Positions 23,521-35,230 of a stretch of 60,000 bases of DNA are shown one piece after another. Source of the stretch: Adiantum capillus-veneris (taxonomy: Eukaryota; Streptophyta; Polypodiopsida; Polypodiales; Pteridaceae); the NCBI GenBank assembly GCA_014529385.2, contig CM043947.1, positions 103,439,811 to 103,499,810 on the forward strand. The letters run 5' to 3'. Made by a program: the position numbers and the translations under genes. The notes beneath the pieces are model-generated. The model was not told where the DNA came from and searched no databases. It saw nothing but the letters and a program-made list of their open reading frames with translations. Positions within the stretch are counted from its first letter, which is position 1, and the number at the start of each line of letters is the position of its first letter.

Positions 23521-26281
23521 TTGGAACCAGCGACATGGATTCCTGACTTGACAAGTGTTAATGCTCTCACCAAACTGACTAGATACATCGCTACTTGAGA
23601 TGAAGGTGCTAACAACAAAGCGCCTGTTGGACCATTTTCCTTTACACATGAAACTCGGGAAGCCAAGGGGGAGAGGGAAGCCCTCAGAGGGAGTGAGAAT
23701 CTATTGGTTGATTGTGCACACTTGTAGAAATACCCTCTATTTAGAAGGCTTACCAGGAAAGCTTTGAGTAAACTCAATAAAGATATTAATATGGAAAAAC
23801 CTAAAGTTTGGACCTCTTTGATTAGAGTAAACAAAAAGAGATCAAAATCTCATGCCCTCGGCTGAAAAAGGCCCACGAAGAACATTGGCAAAGAGGTGTT
23901 TGTTTGGCTAACTTCCAAGAAAGCTAATAGGCTGGCCTCTGAAGAAGAACACAAAAGGTGGTTGGAAGCTAAAGCCAACTTGGCCGCGCAGCACCTCAAG
24001 GAGGTTAGGAGGGCAAGATTGATATCCAGGGAGACCTTCCTTTAGCTAGAGGCCGCTAATCAAGCACACTTTTTTAAGGCCTTGAAAATCAAGAAAAGTC
24101 AGGGCTCCAGACACTTGCTCGCAAATGAGAATGGGAATGCTATACAAGACCAATATGAAATGGCTAAAATGATGCTTGATCATCTAGGCCAAATCATTTG
24201 TCAACCAGAGACCCTCTCTCAAGAAGTGGATGAAGCCAAAACAACCTTTCTCGAGAGAGTCAATAGGAAAATTTCCCAACCTGAAGTCAATTATCTTGAG
24301 ATGGCCTTTTCTAAAGATGAGTGCTCACTTGCGTTGCAAGCTCTTGGGAAGGAGAAATCCCCTGGTTGGGATTCTCTAACCACTAAATTATTTATGGAGT
24401 TTGGGGATGGCCTCAAGGTTCTAGTTACTTATGTGGCTAGCCAAGCTTTTGTCAAGGAATCGTGGATCCTAGTGCGGAAAGAGGGCTCATCAAGCCTATC
24501 CCAAAATAAGCTTGTTTCTTGCATCTTAAGCACTGGCGTCCCATAACTATGATATTTGTGGCATTAAAAATCATTGCTAAGGCATTCAATCTTAGAATTT
24601 CCCCCCTCGTGGACAGATTCATCTCCCTGCATCAACACAGGTTTATCAAAGGAAGGTCATAATGGTTGGCATTGACTACATTGTATTCATGAAGCAAGAG
24701 TGCATTTTACTATAGCTAGACCTAGACAAGGCATGTGATAGGATAATGTGGTCCTTCATTTAAGATGTCATGAATCATTCAGATTTGGCCTTGCCTTTAT
24801 CGACTTATACAGTGAAAGTAGTCAATCTGAGCTCTTGTTCAATGATAGAATTGTGGGCATGTTCGGAGCTACTGCTATGCGGGGTGAAATTCAAGGTGAC
24901 AATGACTAGCTCCTTGCCAAGATGTTCTTAGATGACTCCCTCCTCTTTTTGAAAGCCTACCCTCATGTAATTAAGAAGGCGCTAGAGATTTTGAAGACAT
25001 TTACTCTGGATTTGGGGTCAAAGTGTAGCATTGAGAATTCTAGACTGATCTCCTTGATGGAAAATGACTCATTTGACCCATTAGTCTAGTTAGTGGAGAT
25101 TGTGTCTAAAGGAAGGATATTTTGACATTTGGGAACACCCTTGGCAATGGAATTTACACACAAGAAAATGTTATAGTGCATTTTGCAGAAGATTCAAAGA
25201 AAAATTATAAGGTAGGAGTATGTGTTGCTTCCCTTCTTGAGTCGGGTCAAAGCGATTAATTCATTTATGCTGCCTTATATTTCCTTCACCATCTCACTCC
25301 TCAAAATTCCCAAATGTAATTGGAAGGAGTTTATGAATCTTGTTAAAAGATTATTATGGAGGAGCAACACTAAAGCCTCATCGCCATGGCAATGACCAGT
25401 TGGCTCCCCAATTTCAATCAATGACACTGAGAAGCTTCTTGTCACTAGAGTTGTTGAAGGCTTGGATAACACTTTGTTGGTGCCAATTTGGGAATCCACT
25501 TTTGAGTGGAAACCTTGGAAATGGCCCATGAGTTGCCATTTGTTTAAACCTCATACCAAGGGCATCTACCAAGCGTTGATTCACAAGACTGATTGGGTCG
25601 CCCCTTGGAATAAAAATTGGAAGAAAGAAGCTCCATGGATAGAGGTCATGAAGAACATCTAAAATCCCTAGTGGCCTCAATTGGTTTTTGTGTGGAAGGT
25701 GTTGTGGCGGCTTGGTCGATAAGCATCAAGATTTAAGCACGTGGTTTCAAGTCCAATAGGTGTTCAAGGTGCAGGTTGGCTAGCAAAGACCTTGCCCACC
25801 TTTTCATGGAACTCCTGATAATTAGAGGCTTGGTAGGGAAGGTGTGCAAATGGATACAAATAACGTGAAAGATAGGGTTTTTCAAGAAGGATCTATGCCT
25901 TGGCGGGAAATTTTTTTGAAGGCATGCATTTCTGGATTAGATAATGTTCCTTCAATAAGATCTAGAAGGCGAGGAATTGTCGTGTCTTTGATAGTGACCC
26001 CTTTGTGGCTAGATTCTCCGAGATTGTTCAGAAAGTAAGGAGTTACTAGTTATGATAGGTAAAAGGAAAAACTTGGATGATTGGCTTAGGGAAACTTTCG
26101 CCATCCGATCAAGCCTTGCTATGTAAAGGACTGGGCTTTTGGTACTAAGTACTTCTAACTAGGCTCTAATGTAACCACGTGCTCCTCAAGGCTTGGCTTG
26201 AGCTTGAGGCTGTTTTGTATATTTCTTGGTGTCATTCTAATACAATCACTCACAATTGTGAGTTGTACAAAAAAAAAAAAA
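23521..26281 (+). mobile_element. LINE 2: 5'-truncated non-LTR retrotransposon with poly(A)
   Basis: Coding sequence starts in the endonuclease-RT spacer (KPKVWTSLIRVNKK, KRWLEAKANLAAQHLKEVRRARL) and continues into RT at 24082-24546 (GKEKSPGWDSLTTKLF). Degraded sequence follows with LAKMFLDDSLLFLKAYP at about 24917-24965 (the catalytic DD box), then thumb and C-terminal parts (INSFMLPYISFTIS, KRLLWRSNTKASSPW) and a zf-RVT remnant near 25500-25800. It ends with a 16 bp palindrome and 13 A at 26269-26281. Stops are numerous. Target duplications were not found. Confidence 0.8.
26248..26263. repeat. Palindrome just before LINE 2 poly(A)
   Basis: ACTCACAATTGTGAGT is a perfect 16 nt palindrome. 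The identical sequence precedes the poly(A) of LINE 3 at 56351-56366. Confidence 0.9.
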
Positions 26282-26448
26282 TCACCTCATGAATAATCTA
26301 CCTAGTCTACTTTAAAACAATTACGTGTTTCTTATGAAGATTCCAATCAAGCTCACAATTTTAAAAGGAAAACCATCGTAGCCTCGTCTCTTGCACAACA
26401 CCTCCTCATCACCACCACGCCTATGCACTAAGAGCAAGAAATAGTCTT

Positions 26449-26449
<1 letters not shown>

Positions 26450-26531
<82 letters not shown>
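26450..26531. repeat. (CT)n microsatellite
   Basis: About 41 uninterrupted CT units. The Arg-Glu and Ser-Leu repeat frames over it are artefacts of the repeat. Confidence 0.98.
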
Positions 26532-26534
<3 letters not shown>

Positions 26535-27754
26535 CAAGAGTTGCGACCACCACTTACTCTTCCTCTTTGCCACCTCCTTGTGCCATTGCGTTGCAAAATG
26601 CTTTCCCAAGTCGGTCTGCGTGTGCTCGCTCCATGTGCTCACCCCCTTGCCTTCACTCATATGAGCAATCTTTTCTTCTTTTTGGTCTTGTACATAGAGA
26701 TATAAAACAGATACTAGAAGAGAGGGCACGGGGATGTCTGCTCATACCAACACTTTAAAATAGATATAAAGTTTTTTGACCGTGAGTATGATTATTGGTA
26801 TGAGTGTTGGGGTCATGAAGTCATTATCTTAACCAATATAACTATCCTTATAATTGCTAGCATATACGAGTGCAAATATCGTTGGAAATAGTTGCATTTT
26901 TTATTTTGAAAGTGTAGGTTGCACTTGCTATAAATGGCCTATTAATAGCCATTTTCAATAAATGTAGCAAAGAATCCACACTTTGCCCAAAAAATCAAGC
27001 AATGTTCTACTCTTTCTCTATGTAACTTGATACTTATGGCATTGCTACAAAAACATGCCATAGACATCTTACTAGCATCGAAAGCTCCTCTTCCAAACCA
27101 ATGGTGAAAGCCATAAGTTCTTGCCAATTTGATCCCAAAGCAAGGACCGTAACTTCTTTGCAAAAAAATACCAAAGCAAAGTATGCTAAAACTTCATCAC
27201 ATCATAACTAGTACTTCAATTTGTCCAAATATTAGTGTATCAATTGCAATGCAAGTCAACATGTAACCACAACATAAAACAATAACAAAAGTATACCATA
27301 TCATGATTCACCATGATTAATCAATTTTCGCTATTAAACCATATCACCATCAACAAGAGCATACCAAGTCACCATCAATTAAATAGTGCCTATAGCCGAT
27401 ACCACAATAACAAAACATGTTTTGTAGCAAATGAATGTGATATAAACAAATGACTATTTGCAAAGTGGAGCAAATCAAGTGTCAAAAGTTGTAAATAAAA
27501 CTTGGAGTCAAAATACATGCATCATATATATCAAAGATAAAAAAATCATCACAGCAAAGAAAAGCTTAAACCATATAAGAAACACCCTATTTCACGTTCC
27601 CACCTCATGAAGGTAAATGAGACGAATCAATCTACATCTCTAAATCTATCTTCATGTGCTCTAGAAGAGTAATCAAATTGTGCAAATATCTATACTCCTT
27701 TGTCTCCGAAGAATTCCCCATTGCTAAGTCCTGTAATCAAAACATCAACTACAC
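26532..27754. other. No recognised gene
   Basis: AT-rich sequence with short open frames only. I see no domain, LTR or primer site in it. Confidence 0.6.
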
Positions 27755-27930
27755 TGTAAGGTGAAGGGTAGCGGGGTAGGGCCTATATAAAGGGAAGAGG
27801 TAGGATGGGAGTATGTTATTGTTCCCAATCTTCTCTTGGTATTATATTGGTATTAGAGTAGAGTGGAGATTCAAGGAAGAGGGTCTTGGAGGCTTTGCAT
27901 GTCATGTTGTAGGATTTTGCATGGGTATGC

Positions 27931-27976
<46 letters not shown>

Positions 27977-28285
27977 TGTTTGGTTTCAAGCCGAATCTCG
28001 TTGGTATTTGTGGGAACGTGCCTTGTGACATGCAGATACACTCAATTGGTGATCTGATGTGAGCCACTGCTTGTGTGGAGATTTCATGGTCTTTACAATC
28101 AATGGAGATTTTCTATATATATGTAAAACGGCTTCACAACAATATAGAGTGTTCCATTTTTGTGTCGATCAACTTTGTTCTCTCTCTATCTCTCTCTCTC
28201 CTCTCTCGTTAGTTTCTTCTGCATACTCAATTGAACCATGGTGGTTCTTGTTCATCGCCATTCCCCTAGCTTCACAGCACCTAAC
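27755..28285 (+). repeat. Candidate LTR with TATA box
   Basis: A TG start at 27755, a TATA-like CCTATATAAAGGG at about 27780-27792, a (CT)n tract and an end in CACCTAACA just before a primer-like TGGGTATCAAAGCCC at 28286 together suggest a copia-type LTR. No second copy was found, so it could be the remnant of a truncated element or chance. Confidence 0.35.
27931..27974. repeat. (CT)n microsatellite
   Basis: About 22 CT units inside the candidate LTR. A shorter CT-rich tract follows at 28179-28207. Confidence 0.97.
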
Positions 28286-28300
28286 ATGGGTATCAAAGCC

Positions 28301-31300
28301 CAGATGGAGAGAAATCCAAGGCGGTGCTAGGGCTAGACTCTCAAAATGGATTCATTTTGTTGTGGTGAACATTGGCAACTGTACGTGAAAAAAGGCATAG
28401 TTGCTCTCCTATGCAAGACATTTTGAAATGCTGATGGCAACCAGGTCTTAAACACTGCTCCTTGTGGGATGTTTTGCAATGTGTTTTTTAATGTTGCATT
28501 GTAGAGAGTGATTTCAGGAGCATATCCAATCATGGCCTCATGTCCTAAGCCTTGGAAGTTACAGTCAGAAGCAAAGGGTGTAGAAATTCTTTGGGTGAGC
28601 TTATTAACACTCTCGACAGCTTTTCAAAATGTTGTATGGTGGATTTCTTATTGGAGGTAAGGTGTTGGGAAAAGTAATTCAAAGCTGAAGGTCGTAGTTG
28701 CAGTATAAGTAGTTGGATTTTCCCCCCCTTGCTATGCTTGAGCTTAGCATTGCTTTAGGGTAATTTTATCCCAAGATATCAACTATTGGAAAACATCATT
28801 TAAAGTTTTTGTCAACATTTCAATGGAGGCCAAGAAATTTTACTAGAGACTTAGAAATCTCAACATCCTCTATTGATGATGATGATGCTTTGAATTTTTT
28901 GCATCCCAATATGTGGATTGATTCGATGAAGAAATAATTGGAATTAGCTCTCAAGATGAAGAGCTCACAAATTGAAGGTTTTCTACAACAAGCCTGTCAA
29001 TCAACACATGTAGAGTTCAACAAAACTATTTTTCCCTATTCAATGTCAAAGATTTGTTACGTTTTTATCTGTTGTCAACACCATTATCTATTTTTTGTCA
29101 AAGCTCCAGAATTCAAAGAAAGGGGGGAAGGAAATGTCAATGGTGGGAACAACCTTCAAAAGGAGATTCAGATGCATGATTGAGATGGTCAGACTGGTAA
29201 TTACAAAGGTGAATTACTATGGTAACTTGTATAGTGCATAGTTAGTTAGAGGCCTAGTCTGAGAACTTTGAAATAGGGCTCACTACTCAATTTTATAGGA
29301 TCTCAGATCACCAAGACTCTCACTATCATTTCTTTGTATCATTGGAGCTCTTTATGATTTTGTATCTTTCTAACTCTAATTGAGCTCAGAGCACACTTGT
29401 CTCACATTGTTGTATTGGCTTACACTAATTGAATATATTCCACTTTCAATTTTCAGTTTCATTTTCTAGTTCAGTCTATATTCATATTCCACTTTCAATT
29501 TTCAGTCTCATTTTCTAGTTCAGTCTATATTTAAGTTCTACTCTTTTCATTCCATTCCATTTTTTTTTGGATCTAAAGTTGTAACCTAATTTGAACTATC
29601 TCTAATCCACCAACCTGGAATAATTGTCATAAGTGTTGATCTCATTCCAAACACACACACAAGGTGCATGCACTATATATGATTATTTGATTCTATAGCA
29701 AGCATGCATAGGCTAGCTATCAAGTGATAATTTTTCTCTCAATGGGAAGATTTGATTGTGCATATGATCATTTGTGAATAGGATTCCAGCTTGAGAAGAT
29801 CTTAGTGTAGAGACCTTGTTGTGTCTACAGAAGCATTATATTTTGGGTACGACCTAACTTGTGACCAATTGATCACTCTATAATTATGGATGGTCACCTG
29901 TTGAACTCTTCACACTTTTTTATAATTAAAAAAAAAGAATCTATCACCTCCTATCTAGTGGTTCACATAGTATACTTTTGGAATTTTGTCAAGGATTTCA
30001 AGTTGCCAAGCCAGGATGAAGGGTTTTTGTCCCCAAGAAAAACCCGAGCCCACCACCTCAAGCTCCTTTGGAGGAGAGAAACTTGGTATCAAATGTTGCC
30101 CCCCAAGTAAAAGGATGAGTGTGATGTGACCCATCCAAAGCATCAACATCGAAAAAAGAATAAGAAAATGGTCTCCAACTGATTTTCTCTCTTGACTAGA
30201 ATAGATGAGACGCGGTTAGAGGATGTGAGTTCACCCCACAAAGAGCTCTTGCAAATCGCTCAAGGCAAGGAGGACCGTCCACACTTGGATCGCAACATGT
30301 TTCCATCCAAAGGGGGTGACCCCATGGAAGCTCAGAAAGAACTCAAGAGGACATATGAGCGAGGTGAAAGGTCATCTTCTAAAGGGGAAGGGCATGCCGC
30401 AAGAATAAAGGACCCAAACTTGAGTTAGTTTCCCCCCAAGACCCCTTATAACAATCCATTATACGGATAAACCCTCCTCTTTCTTCAATGTTTCCATGGT
30501 CTAACCTATGAGGTTTGTTTCGTAAAACTTTCTATCTCCTTATGCTACTGTAAGAAGCTCACTTATTACTAACAGTGTTTTTGGACGATGAACGATACAT
30601 CATTGGCATAAATGTCGGTATTTGTGTCTATATGATCTTCAATAAATGTGTCTATATGAGCATCAATAATATCATCGATAAAATCCAATGAAGTTGTCGG
30701 TAAAAATGTCAAAAGTACAAAAAAAACTTGAATTTCTAGGCATTTTTAATGTATTAGAGACAGTCTGGTCATCTCCCTTAGTCATCGGCAGTGTGTTGAT
30801 GGATGGTGATCATATGAATCGATGATGTGTCATCCCATAAGCGTGATTTCCATGGCTCAAAAGTGCTCCATTATTTTTAGAAGATAACGCGCCCCCCCCC
30901 CACTAGCGACCTCGCTAGTGCTCAAGATGGAGGGGATTGGGTATGAGAGAGAGAGAGTTCATGCACCGAAAAGAGAGAGGGAGGACAAGTCCGGGGAGCT
31001 TCAAGGTTCTGTCGAAGATCTTTAGAGGAGTAATTTCAAAGGCCCATCCAAGGGGCAGCCAAGGCATACAAAAAGATGGGCTCCAAAGTGGTGATTCCAA
31101 GGTCGAGAGTGCAAAAGGGTGGGCGGTCAAAGGGACCATCCCAAGGGTCAACCCTAGCTAGTCAAGGGACCACTCTCAAATGTGGGTAGGATAGTTTTTA
31201 AAAAAGTGAAAAAAATAATAAAAATGCCTTGGGGCACAAGAAACACCGCTAGTGCACACCTCCTCAAGAGAAAAACAAAGAGAGCAACTAGAGCACAAGC

Positions 31301-31562
31301 GACCACCCTTCCAAAGTTTCCAAATTGGAGTGCAAGCTGGACCAATCAAAGGCCGGATTCCAAAATTGAATGGGGAACCCCTATAAAAGTCAAAATTGAA
31401 CCATTTTAATGCTTTTTACCAATATTCTTTTTGGCTAGGGTCTGGAGTCGACGAGTTGGCAGATAGCCAAAGTGGGTGAGTATGTTTTCTTGCTATGATT
31501 CTTTGAGCATAGGTGTGTGCCTACAAGGCCCCAAGTGTGAGTTTTCTTGCTCGAAGACCGTG
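28301..31562. other. No recognised gene
   Basis: Short unsupported frames only. Noted within it: a 49 bp tandem duplication at 29440-29537, and a run of C at 30891-30901 followed by a 9 bp-arm hairpin (CACTAGCGA CC TCGCTAGTG). The frames at 28938-29183, 30192-30428 and 30937-31161 show no domain. Confidence 0.6.
29440..29537. repeat. Two-copy tandem repeat, 49 bp unit
   Basis: CCACTTTCAATTTTCAGT recurs 49 bp apart (29440 and 29489). The following TTTTCTAGTTCAGTCTATAT is shared. Confidence 0.92.
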
Positions 31563-31689
31563 TGGGTGCACCGTTTGATGTAAATGGGTTGTACATGGTG
31601 TCTCACCAGAGGTGAAGCCTCCATGGTGTTTCTCTAGTGTCATTTTCCCTATCCCCCCTTCTCTACGTCTTTTGCTTGTGTGTGGTGCT

Positions 31690-31963
31690 AGCGTGGATGT
31701 GTGTGCCCCCAGGGCCTCTTTTGTGTGCAGAATGGAGGTAAGGGAGTGGGTGGCTTGAAAGGAGCAGTGAAATGCATGGTTAGTCGAGTGTGTGTGTGTT
31801 TATTCATGGATGTCTGTACAGGCAATGGTCTACTAGTGTCGAAAGTTTTGAAGGTGAATTCTAGTGGATCAGGGTGATGTGTATGCCCAGGGCTATAGAG
31901 AGGCAGTCTCCTTGTGTGTTGGGTGTGTTCCCCCATTCCCCCTCTCCAATGTCTTCATCTACC
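31690..31963 (+). repeat. LTR-like sequence, copy 3
   Basis: In reverse complement this matches 9640-9860 (GGGGGAACACACCCAACACAC, CTATAGCCCTGGGCATAC, TTCACCTTCAAAA). It ends at about 31963, exactly where a copia RNase H fragment begins (TCTACCACTGAGGCAGAG), suggesting a solo LTR or truncated element inserted there. The left boundary is uncertain and could lie as far left as 31563. Confidence 0.5.
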
Positions 31964-32355
31964 ACTGAGGCAGAGTATGTTGATACATCTAACGCGGAGA
32001 TAAGGAAACCATATGCTTAGCTCGTCTAGTGGGAGATTTGGGCATTCACGAGGTTCTAGTACTACATTGTAGCAGTCTAAGTGACATTGCTTTGGGAAAG
32101 AATCCAATGTTTTGCTCAAAGTTGAAACACATAGAGGTCAGATACCATGTCTTACAAGATCTATTGGATGACAAATGCATTAAGCTTGTCAAGGTTCACA
32201 CTAACGACAACTGCGTAGATGCTCTCATTGCAGCCTAGTCTCAAAGCGTTTTACACACTGCATAGAGCTTATGGGTGTAGGATGAATCTTAGGTGATGCT
32301 TAGTGGACTTTGTATAGACTAATTATACTGATGCCACTATTGGTCACCGTGATAT
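31964..32355 (+). pseudogene. pol: Ty1/copia RNase H C-terminal fragment
   Basis: STTEAEYVDTSNAE, then NPMFCSKLKHIEVRYHVLQDLLDD and IKLVKVHTNDNCVDAL follow the standard C-terminus of copia RNase H. The upstream 90 percent of the element is missing. Stops follow the conserved core. It is not the same copy as element D. Confidence 0.85.
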
Positions 32356-32600
32356 TCAAGTGGGAGGTTGTTGGGGTCTAGGCTAGGTGGACATGGGAAC
32401 CACCCCTGACTTCAGTTCTCTATAATGAATATAGGGAGAGAAAATGAGAGTTGACTTGCACTCTCACTTTATACTCCACTAACCCAAGCAAGCTATATGT
32501 GCTTCTCCTTCTTTAACATTTCCCCATCACACACTCTCCCTTGCTAGTGCACCTATGCACACATTGTGGGACGGGTGTCTAACCTCACTCCTATCTTATT
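32356..32600 (+). repeat. Purine tract and partial 3' LTR of the copia fragment
   Basis: ATTCAAGTGGGAGGT (32354-32368) is a typical copia purine tract and is followed by TGTTGGGGTCTAGGC at 32369, an LTR start. The right end was not found, so 32600 is a guess. Confidence 0.55.
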
Positions 32601-32729
32601 GCAGATGTAGCAAGAACCACAAATAAATTGTCAATCCATGGGACGAAGCTCACTCATAGTTTGTCTCTAGTTATGCCAAGAAAGGATAATATGTATTGTG
32701 TCATGAGTGAGAGATGATTTGATGTTTAT

Positions 32730-33077
32730 ATGAAGAGGATATTGAGTACCTTTGAGAAATATTGTGATGCATACTTACCATGTGTTTATGATTGTCAATC
32801 CAATAGCTTGTGGGAGATGAACTGCTTTGACTGGCATCGTTATGAACAAGGTAGCCAACTCATTGTATGTTCTCTCTTTTATGATGAGGTATATGATAGA
32901 TATGTTGGGAGGTATCATGCTTATCTTCATGAGTTTGAGAATATTTCTTTTTCAAATGAAGGAATGCAATTTTATGTGTATGAAAGGGGTAAGATGCAAG
33001 TCTCCAATGTGCTGGCCTTTTGGCATTTTGGATTGAGAAGGTCCTTGAATGGCTTATTTTGTGGTTTTGGACTCTAG
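32730..33077 (+). other. Unrecognised open frame of 115 codons
   Basis: ATG-initiated, aromatic-rich (many Tyr, Phe, Cys) and without known motifs. It lies between LTR-like pieces. It may be the 3' end of a transposon polyprotein or a chance frame; I do not assign a function. Confidence 0.25.
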
Positions 33078-33195
33078 ATGCAATTTGCATATGGTTGATA
33101 AGAGAAGATATTTTTTTTCTATCTCTCCTTATGTGCATATTCTCTTACATGCATTGTCATCTTGAAAGTTGCTTATGAGAAGTTGCAGTATGCAT

Positions 33196-33219
33196 ATGGA
33201 ACACTTTAAAGTGTTCCAT
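33196..33219. repeat. Perfect 24 nt palindrome
   Basis: ATGGAACACTTT followed by its exact reverse complement, centred on 33207/33208. It is AT-rich at the centre and could form a hairpin or bind a dimeric factor. Confidence 0.9.
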
Positions 33220-33221
33220 GC

Positions 33222-34559
33222 TTGTTGGGGAGGAATATGTGACGTGTTTTGGCGGAATGGTGCGGGCCACCCCAAAGATTTGCGAGATGTTTTATGGTAC
33301 TCTTAGACCTCTTGGATTTAAATAAATCATGCTTGTACAAAGTGTACAAAGGCAGTGTGTGTCAGTTGTCTCTACTCATGCAGGCCAGTTGTGCGGGGTA
33401 CAATTTTTTGTTGTTTTTGTACATAGAGGTGTCAAGACTTCAAGGAGTGAGTAAGTGCTTTAAAAATATGAAGAAAAATTGAACTGTTATCAGCTTGGAG
33501 TCGTGAGTGAAGCGGGATATTCAGATGTGAATAAGAAACTATGTGTTGCTGCAGCTGCGGTGAAGCGTGGGGGTTTTGGTGTAGAGGTGCCCCTCTTGCC
33601 TTGCGAGAGCCTGGTGTGGTGAGTTGAGAGTGTGTCTCTCCTCAATGGGCTGATGAAAGTGGGTGATTAGCTCTTCATATTGACCTCTCTTCATCTTGGT
33701 TTGAGGTATGGTAGCCATGTTGTGTGTGGTTCCCTTTGGTGCAGCTAGTCGAGGATAGGACTATGCGCTGCAATTCCTTGCTTGTACATATGCAAAAGGG
33801 CAAGCTTTTCCCCAAGTTTTCCATCACTTTTTTCTAATTTTTTCTGCTGAACTTTTTGGGTTTTTAAAGTCAGATTGATTTGGATGGGTTTTGGTCGAGC
33901 TATGTGTATATATGGGAGCGCCTATGGAGTCTCTACTAGCACATGGAAGGGCATTTGAAAAGAAGTAAAGCTCTTGGTTTTATGAGGAAAAGTGCAGAGA
34001 TTTACATTTCTTTTATTTAGTTTTTTCCATTGGTTTTCTTAGTTCCCTTGCTTTCTTTAGTGCATCCAAGTATAGTGGGAGTTGTAGCGGTGTAGAGGGA
34101 AGCTAGTCGAAGCTAGTCGAGGCTGAGTGCGAGCGAGGCTATCAAAATTTGGGAGAGAAGTCCAGCCCATATTATCTTGAGAGCGCTATACTCTTAATCC
34201 TCTTTTCTTGGTGTTGGTTTGCGGTGTTGTAGAGGCCAGTCCCCTAATCCTTCACAACGTACTATTTTGTGACACAGAATACTAATCATTGTTTTTGACA
34301 AGTATGGTTTGCAGATTTTTATCTTCGCAACTGAGGACAGTTGATTTCTAACAGCAAGATATGTAATGGAATTGATATTTTATTGTTTAGTGCAGCTGAC
34401 AGGTGAAAAAGGCTAAGGGTTATGCAAAAGGATATTATGTTTTATGTATATTTGATTATTCAAGTGCTCTTTATGAGCTTTGGCCATTTATGTCCAACCG
34501 GCTAGTTTGTACTCACTTTGACCATTCAAAAAATCTATAAAGTATGTGCAAGAGGGAAA
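33222..34559 (+). other. Purine tract and possible LTR; otherwise no gene
   Basis: GTTGGGGAGGAATA before TGTGACGTG at 33238 resembles a purine tract and LTR start. A TATA-like TGTATATATGGGA occurs at about 33905, and a direct repeat GAAGCTAGTC at about 34100-34120. No second copy or end was found. The interval runs up to the left LTR of element E. Confidence 0.3.
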
Positions 34560-35127
34560 TGGTCACTCTTGCACGGGGGGAGAATGTGTCGTGTTCTCTA
34601 CATTGGGTGGTCCTCAGTGCAATGTGCGTGACAATCTCACTCAAACAGACTGAAAAGAAAGGGAACAATAGACATCAATTGAGCTCACAAAGACACAACA
34701 ATAGACCAGAACATATGACTCGACTATCTCAAAGAACTGATACAGACTCTGGCGTGGCAGCACACTCAGCTCCAACCCAGGACTCACAGATACAATGGGG
34801 GTGTCGAGGCTTAGATATGCCGAGATGGTCAGTGCTGTGTGTATCGACTCACTCTAGATGACTACGTCTAAGATCCTCCTGACCAAACCGCTACTACTCA
34901 TATATACAACCATAAAGAGCCACCAACGGCTCATAAATGACAGCATCTAAGTCTATCTCCACTAGGTGGTGGTGGTGACCTAGCCACGATGTCCACTAAA
35001 CCACCGTATCCCTGCCACGTTTCACTGCCCAACGAGTCCGTCCAATGTGAATCGACGAGACCAAAGACCAACTGTGCAGTCCATACTGTACTAATTGTCA
35101 TGTGAAAGTGACATTGTATCCTGCTAC
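34560..35127 (-). repeat. 3' LTR of element E
   Basis: A direct repeat of 44861-45430. The shared core starts TGTGTCGTG at 34585 and ends TGCTACA. The outer 25 bp are less well matched. Confidence 0.9.
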
Positions 35128-35230
35128 ACGTTGCCCGCCACAATACCGCTTCCCGTCCCAGAGAGCGGAACTAAAGAACTGAAAGATTGGCAACCAGGTC
35201 TACTACTGGTAAAACTCCAAAAGGTGATAT

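Noticed and set aside
26321-26729. Arg-Glu and Ser-Leu repeat proteins
   Set aside because: Direct products of the (CT)n repeat; the same holds for the frames at 27813-28067, 58554-58847 and 58889-59245.
34570-34584. GCACGGGGGGAGAA before TGTGTCGTG as a plus-strand polypurine tract
   Set aside because: All coding sequence of element E is on the minus strand and the primer site lies at the right LTR, so this is LTR sequence that only resembles a purine tract.
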